Assembly: GCA_951217055.1 (NCBI GenBank)
Contig: OX578276.1
Span: 121,218,979 to 121,282,978, forward strand
DNA length: 64,000 nt
Source of the DNA: Gerris lacustris
Lineage: Eukaryota > Arthropoda > Insecta > Hemiptera > Gerridae
Reading direction: 5' to 3'
How positions within the stretch are numbered: position 1 is the stretch's first letter; each line of letters starts with the position of its first letter. Under the pieces are notes generated by a model, which worked only from the letters and a program-made list of their open reading frames with translations, ran no database searches and was not told where the DNA came from. Below, piece by piece: positions 55,401-63,136 of this stretch. Both the position numbers and the translations under genes were made by a program.

Positions 55401-58400
55401 TCAATCTAACTTTAAGATAGACGACAGCAGCTGGTCTAAGGAAGTTGCCAACGTACCAGCGTAAAAAAAAAAATCTTATTGTTAAGGACATTAAGTCCAT
55501 AGGTTTTTGGGATCCCAATACTAGAATATACTCCTCTTATATTAGAGGAATCTTCAAGGATGATGAACATCATTTGAACTGTGGCAACATAAGTAGGCAA
55601 GCCTAAAGAATATTAGTGTTCTCCACAAGTGCAAAACTAGATGAACAGGCACTTCTTTAGATTATTACTCCCCTTATAAAAAAAGAGGGGAGTAACAATT
55701 TCAAGAAGGTGTACGGAGTATTCTTCTTTAGATTGTTACTCCCCTTTTTAAAACCAAAGTGTGCATTCTTTTGTCCCAAAGTGCATTGGACTGAACATCC
55801 CTTTGCCTTAATAGCTATTTAGTCAAAGTAATTTTATTCTAAAAAAAAACATAGGAGGAGTAACAATCTAAAGAAGTACCAATGAACTTTTGGGCTTCAC
55901 ATTCATCAAGAAGTTGCTTCCATCAGAAAAAATATTGATATTAGAAGAAAGAAATTTAGTTCTTTCTTTTCAGAAATGTAATTGATCAATTACTGATTCT
56001 AAAGGATATAAGAATACCCCTAAAGTAATTTGTATTAATTCCATATTTTTTAATTCTGCTGCGCGTGCTGTGTATTTATATAATTAGTGTACAGGCAAAT
56101 AATGTGCCTGATGAAATAAAAAAGACATTATAGAATTTTAGAAAATTTAAAACTATAAATCTCAAAATGAATACTTTCAAAAATACAATACAGTAACCTA
56201 TTACAATACCCAAAAGTATAAAATAAACAAATATTACACAATATAATAATAAAAATTAAAATAGATACATCTCAACTGAAACAATCTATGTAATATAAAA
56301 TTAAAAAAAGGAATTAATTAGTGAAAATTTAAACAATAAAATAATTTGAAATATTGGGACAACCCAAAGAAAGAAAATGAACAATCTACTAAATCCAAAA
56401 TATTACTAGTGCATAAGTAATAAAATATTATTTATTTAACCAACCTCATAACCTCCCTGGAAAGTAAAAAAGAAATAATAGAGTTAAATAGCAGGAACTA
56501 TTTTTAAAGCTCTACTTATTCGATGGCAATATTTATCCGAAAAAATATTTCACCAGTACTAACTATTACGAAATAAAATATAAAAAATCTATTCTGTCTT
56601 GATTCACTAAAATTAACACACCCTAAAATATATTAGAAATAGCAATGTATCAAAAACAAAATTAACCTTATTTAAGATTTCATGAAAAATCTTTTTTAAT
56701 TTGAGATAAAAAGTTAATTATTCACTTTATATTATATTTATAATGCATTCACACAGGTAACATTATTTAATGCTATAAAACTAATAGTAATATACTTAAT
56801 ACACGTAAGCCAAAATAAAAAGCTTCAGAAAGAGAAAGAGAGAGAGAGAAAAACCAACAAAAAAAAACAATGATAATAAGGACACAAAGTAAAGATTCAC
56901 TATAAAGTAAATAAATTAAGAAAAGGATTAAGTAAAAAAGCCAAGAATAAAAAAACAAAAAAAAAACATTAGTATTAAGGGAAATCGAAACGTAATAAAA
57001 TAATTTAAAAAAAATATATAAAAATAATAAATAAAACAAAGATTAATCAAAATTGGTAAAATTAACAAAACTGAAATAAATAGATAAAGCTAAAAATGTT
57101 GAAATGGAATATTAATATCAAAACAAAGGCACGAAACACAAATAAAACCAAAGTGCAAAATAAAAAAAAATGAGGAAGGAGTAATAAATAGCACCAAAGA
57201 GGCCGGTTAGATGAACAGTCAGGAACACTTACCCTCACCTACAGACATACACACTTAGATATAGTAACATGTTATCATAAACACACAGCATACCTAAATG
57301 TCTTTTATTCCTAGTTCTAAGTCATTACCTTCTTACATATGTTTTCTTGGGTTTGTTTGCAAGTCTTAAAAACGTACTTATAGTATATCCTATTACAAGG
57401 GAAATTATTGAATAATAAAAGATCCATATCAATTAAAATTAAGAGAGTGAGAATTGCTTGCTAGCATAAGCAAATGAAAAAAATATCCATGAATATAGCA
57501 AATAAGTATTGATGTTTAATAAATTAGGGGGAGAAATATATTTCCCCTATATACTATTTCATATTTACTATAATAAGAACAATCCAGAAATTAACAGACC
57601 CAAACTTAAGAGTGTGAATTAATAAACTAAACATCCACTATGAAGAATCCTAGGTTTAAAAATTTATAAAATTGGTAGGAGAAAATATTTTATTGTAATC
57701 ATTTATTTATATATTGCGCATTGTCGAGGATAAATATATATTAAGAAAAAAATTGGATATTGTTAAAATAATATGAAAATTGGATATTGTTTAAAAGAGG
57801 AATGCATTATATTTTAAAATGTTATCCTCTCAATTTTGGGGCCACCATTCTACCGCCCAATATTGTTTGAATTCCTGAAATGAACTTACTTGTTTTACTT
57901 CTCAATTTACAGGTTATTTTTCTTTTTAATTGAATTTCCCGACCAACCAAAAGTATTTTGGAAAAAAAACACATACAAAGGTAACGAATAATGATTTATC
58001 GATGTTCAAGGTTGGTATTATTTTTCAACAATAAGATTGTTCCCTTTAAAGGGATTTAAGATAATGTGGGAATAGATAACAAGCGTTTCATACATACATC
58101 CAATTAAGCAAATTTATAGATGTATATAAAGTTTAACAACAAACAAATTATCAGTTAGAGTGTCTGTAATTAAGCTGCATTACAAAAAAATTAATGTGGC
58201 ATACATGAAAAGTTCTAGATTCTATTTTCTTAATAGAATAGAAGGAATATAAGATGCTTACAGCGAAGAAACTTTATTTTTTATGATTAAAATTTAAATA
58301 TTATTAATAGATTATGGAAAAAGGATAAATAAGAAATAATATACATCCACAGTTTTACAATCCATAGAGGGTCTACACCTCTCCCATTATGCCTTTCTAA

Positions 58401-61400
58401 TAATTTACAATCTGAAAACATCCTCCTAATGTCAACTTTGATATCCTCTTGCTATCTTGCTCTTGACCTTCCACATTTTTGACATGAGTCATTCTAACAA
58501 GACTGTGTTAGGTTGACTGAAAATATCTCTGATGTCTTGGTAGATGCAAACCTTTAAGGCTCCCATTTTAGCATAGAATATGCTTTTGTGATGACCAACG
58601 CCATGAAATTTAAGCGAGAGAGTGAGATAGGTCCGTTTGACTGGGACAGGGGGTCTGATGCTGGGAGCCTCAGGGCAATAGGCCCCTTTCTATGCTTTCA
58701 ATAAATTTTCCTGTGGATCTTACATCCCAATGTAGCTGGGTACTAATGCCCATGAGTCAGACTGTTAATTACTATAAGACTTACTACAATTTTGTAGTGA
58801 AAAAAAACAATAATGTCACATCATTTCAGTGCAGTTATTTATGAGATGATAACAAGGTAGATGTTCATATTATATATAAATAAGTTAAATAATACTTGTT
58901 ATTGATTTATAAACAGAGAAGGAATGCCTAATTAATCACAGGCACTAAAAAAAATGATTTTTTCCTTACTAGGTACAATTTTCCAGCAGGACATATGATT
59001 TAAGAGGGGAAAGAGGAGTCTGCAACAGTCAAAACTTTTCTAAATACCTTTTTTGTAAACCATTATGCATTTTTTTAAGATAAAGCCAAGACATTTAAGT
59101 GAATTACTTAGCTTCAAAAGAGCAACACGATGCTATGTAAAAAACCTGATAGCCACCCTATATTTGGATTAGAGGTTGGATATGTCATATAATTACTGTG
59201 TGCATAAATTTGTAAGACCAAACAGATGCAATTTTGTACAAAACAAGCTCATTTAGAAGAGCCAATTGTCAAGACAGCAGGGTTGACACAGAAGGCCAAA
59301 TGCTTAATGCATGTGCCAAATCAGAATATGTAAACTCCCTTCAAGAGAAATGATATGGGTAGTGAAAACATGAAATGATAAAACCGGTGAAAGGTAATCT
59401 GTCAAAAGGATCAATCTAATTAATACTTAAAAGGTACCACCGAGCAGCAGAAAACATTTTGAAATAGATATTACATTTACATGCAAGCGAAAAACACATA
59501 TGAGAAGTGACATTTATAACTGAACAGCATAAACGACAGAGTAATGGATTAAAATTTTGAATAAAGACACATACAATTATAATAAACTGAATATAATGCA
59601 GACAAACTATTAACAAAGAGGAAGACAAATCCATTTATTCTCTTTCCATCTTGTTGTCAAAATCACTTATCTTCTGAGTTTGACAAAACCCAGAATTATA
59701 AACGAGTTATTAAATGTTCATCTTCAAAGATCATCTGCTTTGATCCAAACATTATTATTATTATTATTATTTTTTTTTTTATAATTATATTGTTAAGCTT
59801 TTATAGCTCCAGGTAAATTAATAGTCGATCTATTACTAGGCATTGTGTAGCTGTATCATTGAAGCGAGCTTATTGCAATAAATATTGAATATTAAGAAAA
59901 TATTTATTAATGATGATTGTCATCACCATTAGTATATTTTAGAGACACAGTAAAATAATATTTTAAACGAGTTAGGATCAACTGAATTTATGTCAACCGA
60001 AACATTTAAAATATTTATTGATAATTAACAAACGACTTTTAAAAATAACTAAATTTCAATTAATTACATGTTTTTAAATCATTTAAATTTATACATGAGA
60101 AATTGAATGTAAAATACATTCTATTTCTCATATATACTTGTGTAACTAACCTCACATATTCCTCCAAGTTAATAATTGTGTCAGTTAATCAAATCAATAG
60201 TTTTTTTTTTTTTTTAATTGTCAATATAATTTAAACAAATATAATATAAAGTTACCTCGTCCCCATTGGCAGATTCGGTAGTCTTCTCTGGGTAAACACC
60301 AGCTCTAAGGAAAGATGCTTTCCATGAATCAACCTCATCCTGAGTCTCACAACTCAATTCAAGTTGCTTATAATCCTGCAAAGTAGTTATCAATTAATAT
60401 TTTGTAAAAAATACAAATACTTAATTAGAATAGTATAATGTACATAGAAAGCAAAACATCAAAATACTTCAAGAAGCAGCCACATAGTCAAAATCTCTCT
60501 GACTGTAAATAAGGGTAAATCAAATTTACTTTTTTTTAACAATCTTGTTTCATGAAATGGAACACTTACACTGTACAGTGAGCCTACCTAGCGGCTCCTT
60601 CCATTATACAGCTAGACTACCTAGCTCCGTGTTCACACTATATACTAATTTGGCCTAAATAGTTAATAGAGTAGTCGAAGAGCCACTCTAGTTATAACAC
60701 TCTATATTCTGTTTAAACTAGACTCCATCAATCTTCCATAGAGTGGAGCTGAAGCTGCTCTACTCTATGGATTTTCTCAGTTTTTGGATCAGTCGAATAA
60801 AAGGAGATGCATTACATTGGGATTGTATTACTACAAGGAAAGCAGCAGAAAGAAAAAAGGTATGGCTAAGGAATTGATCAGGAGAAAAGATCAGGGAGAA
60901 GCTTATGCCAAACTGTTGAAAGAACTAGTTATCTAACTAAGAACTAAAGATCTTTATGCCAACCAAAATGTTTTGTAATATCTCGTGACAATTTCAACTT
61001 TTTGTTACACCTGGTTTATTTAAAAACTAATGACAGAACACTCATTTGAGGAGAGCTGTTTCGCCCTCTGAATCATCACTCTGTAATTTTATTAATTATG
61101 CCAAATAACTATTCCACTCTTGAACCTAGTACATCCTTCATTACATCACCACTTTTCTTTTTCTTCACATTTCTTATCACACCGTTCATTTGACACCGCA
61201 ATTTATGAAGTTTTTGGTTGAATTCCTCCTCTAGGATCTCAACAATTATTTTATTATAATTGGCTTTAAGTCTCTGTCTTAATATTGATCTAAACTTAAT
61301 TTCCATAAAACAGGAAACCCTCCAATAGCTCAATCAATGTTTAAGTGTTTATCTTCTCATATACATACTACATTAAATAAATAAAACAGGCTTTGGAGTT

Positions 61401-63136
61401 TAGATGGATTTACATCTTAGTTGCCTGAGTCCAAAAAAAAAAAAAAAAAAAAAAAAAAAATAGTAAGATTATTAGGTACATTTCTAAACCTATTGCCTAA
61501 ACTATTGAGCCCATGTAGATTAAATTTGACATTTATGTTCAAAAAATGGAAAATCAAACCCTGAGGTGAAATTGAGTAATTAATAGTAGCCCTTAATTTT
61601 GGGAGCTGCCCCCAAAAAACTCTAAAAATAAGGAGAATAATTACGGGCTTTTGTCATAAAAGGTTCCGACTTAGGTCCTTTTGGGGAGCCAGCATGGCCG
61701 AGGGGCTCTAGGCGCTCCCCCAGCTATCAATAAGTCGAGGCGACTCGAGGTTGTGGGTTCGATCCCGTGCCATGATACTCTGAATTGCATCACGGACAGA
61801 GCAGGGCGAGGGACACCCCCCTATGAGGGAATCTTCCCCCACTCTTTGATGTGGTCCGATTGGTGTAATGATGATGTGATTTGTATCTATGGTTCGAGGA
61901 CGGAGCAGGGTGAGGGACACCCCCTGGGGCACTTTTCCCCACGCTTATACAGCTTACTAATGACACACCATACTCGCTTCGGCGGTACAATGTACAAATG
62001 TATGTGTGAAGTAGCTGGAACTCTCCGCCACAGTCCACCATAGTCTAGGAGCAATAAAGGGCCACCATTGCTATCGAGTTCTAAGATATGTTTACTACTG
62101 TAACTATATTTATGGCTGACTGTTCAAACAGCCCCAGCTACTTGAAAACAATTTTTTATTGTTGTATACAATCAACAATGTTACATGGCTGTATACAATA
62201 ATTGTTATTGTTTTATACAATAAAAATTGTTGAATCAATTCAAAAATTGGAATCAACAGACAACAACTGAGTTGTGCTTTGATAAAACTGGGTTTGTAAA
62301 TGTACACTCAATCCAATAATATCTATATATTTTACAAACCAGGCTTCCAACAAAATAAATCCAGCAACAGTGCTAGAGATAAAAAGGAAGGAACAAAAGA
62401 ACAGAGAGGTAACCTTACAGATAGTCATTCACAGATTGTACTATTTTAGAGTAAATGTAGAGTATATTAATGGGTAAAATTTCATAGACAGCTAAAATGA
62501 AGTGTCCCCTTCTGCTGATAACCCACACAATCATATAATTTCTCCTAAACAATTACATCAGGTAATAATTAAAATAATAATAATAATTTGATAATTTAAA
62601 TTTTTGTTTACCTTATAAACATTTCTGCCTTCAGGATTGAACAAAGCAAACATATGTCTTCTTGACATGAAACCTTGTTCAATATCTTTCAGTTTGAGGC
62701 CGTCAAGAGGAAGCATATATTTTTTCTCACGCTCCTGCAATTAAATATACAAGATTATACTTCAAGAAAATTATAATTGATATTCAAATGAGATATACGT
62801 TTAGATCATTATTATTTTGGTTTTGACATTTTTTGTCATTTTCTCTAAAGTGATCATACATACCATTTATCAATAAAATATCAAGAGGTTTATTTCAACG
62901 GAGAACTAATTTTTATTTGACCGATAAACTTTAATTCATATTTTAAGTTTAGATGTGGTCTGTTTACCTCTTCATCTTTGAACCAGGATATGCTCTCTGA
63001 AGTTAAAACGAACCAGTAGTCTCGGCTGCCACCCTTCATTATGCCAAGGTTATGTATGCACATCCATCCTTTTCTAATCACCTGGTTACCAAGCTTACGC
63101 CCAGATTTGTTGGAATTCTCCGATGTTTGCTGAGCA
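36847..63136 (-). CDS. shi: Dynamin (shibire orthologue), 3' half of gene
   Basis: Seven constitutive exons join in frame on the minus strand: 63136-62968, 62734-62612, 60375-60256, 44969-44763, 44100-43922, 43457-43263 and 36961-36847. All have AG/GT borders. They give 368 residues from the end of the stalk to the stop: PH domain (about residues 18-128), a short linker, the GTPase effector domain (about 145-245) and a proline-rich tail. The residues follow Drosophila shibire closely, including '[13 protein letters not shown]' and '[11 protein letters not shown]'. Dynamin is the GTPase that assembles around the neck of clathrin-coated pits and cuts it. PH binds PI(4,5)P2, GED belongs to the stalk/bundle-signalling element and the tail binds SH3 proteins such as amphiphysin and endophilin. 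The GTPase domain is not in the window. Two 12-nt microexons in the 15.3-kb intron may add four residues. Confidence 0.95.
37309..37401. repeat. (TA)n microsatellite in dynamin last intron
   Basis: Nearly pure TA repeat of about 90 bp. Confidence 0.95.
37402..39119. other. Dynamin intron, nothing recognised
   Basis: AT-rich intron sequence between the last exon and the mariner relic. No alternative exon was supported. Confidence 0.5.
39120..40068 (-). mobile_element. Mariner-like element, internally deleted, dead
   Basis: The terminal repeats CGAGGGGTGTCTCAAAAGTAAG (39122-39143) and the complement CTTACTTTTGAGACACCCCTCC (ending 40066) are flanked by TA. The length of 945 bp is short for a mariner of about 1.3 kb. 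On the minus strand it keeps transposase pieces. At about 39720-39860 lies '[18 protein letters not shown]', resembling the N-terminal helix-turn-helix start. At 39290-39470 lies '[15 protein letters not shown]', followed by '[14 protein letters not shown]', resembling the HDNAxxH catalytic segment and C-terminus. Stops, frameshifts and deletions separate them. It inserted in the dynamin intron. Confidence 0.85.
40069..43262. other. Dynamin intron; one weak alternative terminal exon candidate
   Basis: Mostly AT-rich sequence without recognised coding content. On the minus strand at 42304-42280, TGCTAAC...TTTACAG precedes a segment that in the right phase would read [14 protein letters not shown] after 'LIP'. 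The 102-codon plus-strand frame at 40612-40920 has no recognisable similarity. Confidence 0.35.
43263..43457 (-). CDS. shi: Dynamin exon: proline-rich domain
   Basis: 195 bp: G completes Arg, then 64 codons, then TC left over. Acceptor AATGACAG, donor GTAAGT. The peptide is rich in Pro, Gly and Arg: [54 protein letters not shown]. Several PxxP and PxRP-like cores suit SH3 partners. It is noticeably richer in GC than the flanking introns. If the next intron were retained, TCG TAA would stop translation one residue past LIP. Confidence 0.95.
43458..43921. other. Dynamin intron between the proline-rich exons
   Basis: AT-rich intron of 464 bp with no other feature seen. Confidence 0.8.
43922..44100 (-). 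CDS. shi: Dynamin exon: GED end and start of proline-rich tail
   Basis: The acceptor TTTGTGCAG is behind a long T tract. 59 codons plus AG, donor GTACAA. Encodes [40 protein letters not shown] and then [19 protein letters not shown]. The split AG|G codon gives the Arg of the conserved LDNPR. The long T run before the AG comes from an A homopolymer at 44107-44119. Confidence 0.95.
44101..44762. other. Dynamin intron with a TAATA satellite
   Basis: The 662-bp intron contains a TATAA/TAATA array at about 44526-44735. The 62-codon plus-strand frame at 44254-44442 has no recognised similarity. Confidence 0.7.
44526..44735. repeat. (TATAA)n-type microsatellite, about 210 bp
   Basis: Irregular array of TATAA, TAATA and TTAATA units consisting almost only of A and T, able to fold on itself. 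Confidence 0.9.
44763..44969 (-). CDS. shi: Dynamin exon: GTPase effector domain, first part
   Basis: Exactly 69 codons, phase 0 on both sides (CTTCACAG| and CAG|GTATTT). It opens with the linker [10 protein letters not shown] and runs into the GED: '[20 protein letters not shown]', '[20 protein letters not shown]', '[19 protein letters not shown]'. These are nearly identical to shibire. GED folds as part of the bundle-signalling element and stalk. Confidence 0.95.
45663..46245. mobile_element. 583-bp element with 32-bp TIRs
   Basis: Begins AAGGGGTGTTTCTACAGGTC and ends with the complement GACCAGTAGAAACACCCCTT. The inner 'atttggagc' blocks also pair (two mismatches over about 32 bp). No coding sequence; TSD unclear. 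Confidence 0.75.
46246..47643. other. Dynamin intron, poly-C runs, no gene
   Basis: C homopolymers lie at about 46331-46342 and 46963-46985 (about 23 C). The remainder is AT-rich; nothing further was recognised. Confidence 0.5.
47644..47966. mobile_element. 319-bp MITE of Tc1/pogo type
   Basis: The element at 47646-47964 begins CAGTGGAACTTCAGTTTAC and ends TAAACCGAGGTTCCACTA, flanked by TA. It contains further 'cggtttacaaac' words. No transposase. Confidence 0.7.
47967..49030. other. Dynamin intron; fused transposon ends at 48947-48970
   Basis: ACAGTGGAAT, TTAT, ATTCCACTGT (48947-48970) is a short palindrome resembling two CAGTGGAA termini joined tail to tail. Otherwise no feature was supported. 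Confidence 0.5.
49031..49645 (-). mobile_element. Possible tyrosine-recombinase (Crypton-like) element fragment
   Basis: On the minus strand an ATG at 49358 opens an acidic leader ([17 protein letters not shown]). It is followed by '[17 protein letters not shown]' at about residues 32-48. This resembles the 'LPEKSRERYEKxYxxF' start of the core-binding domain in Crypton-type tyrosine recombinases of arthropods. After about 50 residues the likeness stops and the frame runs into a GC-richer hairpin block (49044-49170). Upstream at 49457-49527 lies a strong palindrome with the perfect core CTTTACCGCACTAGTGCGGTAAAG (49490-49513). 'tttatctacgattg' (49176-49189) and 'caatcgtagataaa' (49620-49633) form inverted boundary-like repeats. 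It is truncated and not functional as seen. The family assignment is an inference from short similarity. Confidence 0.35.
49646..52121. other. Dynamin intron, nothing coding; old repeat fragments
   Basis: AT-rich. The block around 51055-51350 ('aaaacaactcggctgatttt') resembles decayed transposon-tail sequence. No host exon or RNA gene was recognised. Confidence 0.4.
52122..52477. mobile_element. pogo/Tigger-like MITE, copy 1 (352 bp)
   Basis: The element at 52124-52475 begins CAGTAGAATCTCGACCAACT and ends ATAATTGAGGTTCTACTG, flanked by TA. 'cgggaccgga', 'aagacgattaag' and 'agacggtaaat' are landmarks shared with the copy at 53893-54153 and with the lone end at 22805-22819. Confidence 0.75.
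53039..53504. mobile_element. Foldback element with 182-bp arms
   Basis: The arms 53039-53220 and 53323-53504 are inverted copies, mostly identical (starts AGTAGTTGGGTCTTTTAGG, ends CCTAAAAGACCCAACTACT), around a 102-bp centre. It would form a very long hairpin if transcribed. No coding sequence. Confidence 0.85.
53893..54153. mobile_element. pogo/Tigger-like MITE, copy 2 (degraded right end)
   Basis: Begins after TA with CAGGAGAGCCTTCGTAAACT and shares 'cacgggaccgga' and 'aagacggtaaat' with copy 1. The right terminal repeat has decayed. Confidence 0.6.
54565..54745 (-). repeat. Duplicated intron block around the GNYE microexon
   Basis: Partner of 56352-56535. Shared words are as described there; a 'cgaataa' word upstream of the acceptor is also common to both. 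Confidence 0.65.
54662..54673 (-). CDS. shi: Candidate 12-nt microexon, GNYE version
   Basis: The 12 nt GGAAATTATGAG are preceded by TTTTTTACTTCCAG and followed by GTTGGT. It would add Gly-Asn-Tyr-Glu at the same place as the GGYE version. The copies differ at two bases of 12, both in the second codon (GGT versus AAT). Frame, length and border words are kept while the surrounding intron has drifted, which suggests constraint on the exon. Confidence 0.6.
55312..55464 (+). pseudogene. Jockey/R1-type LINE reverse transcriptase, last 50 codons
   Basis: The plus-strand frame reads [20 protein letters not shown] then LDSCPAL and ends at TAA (55462-55464). The C-x2-C, H, C spacing followed by PAL matches the zinc-knuckle-like end of non-LTR reverse transcriptases of the Jockey clade. 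Only this tail is present, in the dynamin intron and antisense to it. Confidence 0.6.
55648..55880 (+). mobile_element. Double-hairpin MITE family, copy 3
   Basis: Starts GGCACTTCTTTAGATTATTA and ends CTAAAGAAGTACC, in the same orientation and layout as the copy at 2332-2565. The flanks do not show a clean TA. Confidence 0.75.
56352..56535 (-). repeat. Duplicated intron block around the GGYE microexon
   Basis: Pairs with 54565-54745 in the same orientation. Besides the microexon, a minus-strand word GGTTGTCCC(A/G)ATATTT about 90-100 nt downstream of the donor and 'ttacttatgcact' nearer to it are shared. These conserved intronic words are candidates for splicing signals. Confidence 0.65.
56445..56456 (-). 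CDS. shi: Candidate 12-nt microexon, GGYE version
   Basis: The 12 nt GGAGGTTATGAG are preceded by a strong acceptor (TTTTTTACTTTCCAG) and followed by GTTGGT. Being 12 nt and lying between two phase-0 exons, it would add Gly-Gly-Tyr-Glu after 'NGDE' and before 'GGGE' in the PH-GED linker. A near-copy with the same splice borders lies 1.8 kb downstream on the minus strand. The donor GTTGGT is weak but identical in both copies. This is inferred from sequence only; no transcript evidence. Confidence 0.6.
57227..57244 (-). promoter_or_regulatory. Possible recursive splice site or 6-nt microexon
   Basis: The minus strand reads CTGTAG|GTGAGG|GTAAGT. An AG acceptor directly joined to a good donor is the form of a ratchet site used to remove long introns stepwise. 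Alternatively GTGAGG is a 6-nt exon before the very strong donor GTAAGT. The pyrimidine tract upstream is weak. Confidence 0.25.
60256..60375 (-). CDS. shi: Dynamin exon: PH domain end and linker
   Basis: Exactly 40 codons in phase 0, borders TGCAG| and GAG|GTAACT. Encodes the last strand and C-terminal helix of the PH domain ([31 protein letters not shown]) and then the linker TTESANGDE. The phase-0 end allows insertion of whole codons from the downstream microexons. Confidence 0.95.
60560..61340. pseudogene. PIF/Harbinger transposon relic (transposase plus MADF-like frame)
   Basis: Plus strand at about 60835-60935: after a frame change, 'KKVWLRN' and '[17 protein letters not shown]' resemble the N-terminus of HARBI1-like transposases ('WVRxWLxRRxxxGAYxxLLxEL'). 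Minus strand 61333-61109: a 74-codon frame with '[20 protein letters not shown]' and '[12 protein letters not shown]', resembling a MADF/Myb-like domain ('I...L......V...W..LR..F.RE..K.....SG'). The pair of genes is the usual make-up of Harbinger elements. 'gctccgtgttcacact' at about 60629 may be an end. It sits in the dynamin intron. Confidence 0.5.
61385..61680 (-). repeat. Interspersed repeat family A, copy 4 (partial)
   Basis: Aligns to part of copy 3 in the same reversed orientation ('ctgagtccaaaaa', 'attgagcccatgtagattaa', 'gggagctgcccccaaaaaac'). A run of about 29 A lies at 61433-61460. It ends at the SINE. Confidence 0.55.
61683..62050 (+). repeat. tRNA-derived SINE (Leu/Ser-type head)
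   Basis: An A box TGGCCGAGGGG (61695-61705) and a B box GGTTCGATCC (61756-61765) stand 50 bp apart, as expected for an internal RNA polymerase III promoter derived from a class II tRNA. The body holds a twofold repeat of 'ggac(a/g)gagcagggcgaggg' with 'gacaccccc' at about 61793 and 61899. Open frames of 74-120 codons on both strands over this region are artefacts of its higher GC. Confidence 0.7.
62051..62611. other. Dynamin intron, AT-rich
   Basis: Repeated 'attgttgtatacaat' words at about 62155-62225 form small palindromes. No coding sequence was recognised before the PH exon. Confidence 0.5.
62612..62734 (-). CDS. shi: Dynamin exon: PH domain, middle
   Basis: Exactly 41 codons in phase 0, acceptor TCCTGCAG is replaced here by TTGCAG and the donor is AAG|GTAAAC. 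Encodes [20 protein letters not shown] then [21 protein letters not shown], close to Drosophila shibire and human dynamins. Confidence 0.95.
62968..63136 (-). CDS. shi: Dynamin exon: PH domain, first part
   Basis: The acceptor TTTTATAG precedes T, which completes a codon begun in the previous exon (Asn expected by homology). 56 codons follow, ending at GAG|GTAAAC. The peptide begins [18 protein letters not shown], a linker before the PH domain, then '[20 protein letters not shown]' and '[18 protein letters not shown]'. The KGGS loop belongs to the phosphoinositide-binding face in dynamin PH domains. The previous exon was not found up to 64000. Confidence 0.95.

Larger units (their letters stand above)
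55881..60255. other. Dynamin intron, mostly unrecognised
   Basis: Contains the GGYE microexon block and the possible ratchet site (57227-57244). A less AT-rich patch at about 58380-58770 has no frame I recognise. The (ATT)n plus T run at about 59752-59780 and a following block share words with 26400-26500, suggesting a common LINE-like tail. Confidence 0.45.

Noticed and set aside
61681..62043. 120-codon plus-strand frame and overlapping minus-strand frames
   Set aside because: They overlap a tRNA-derived SINE with higher GC, which lowers stop-codon frequency on both strands.
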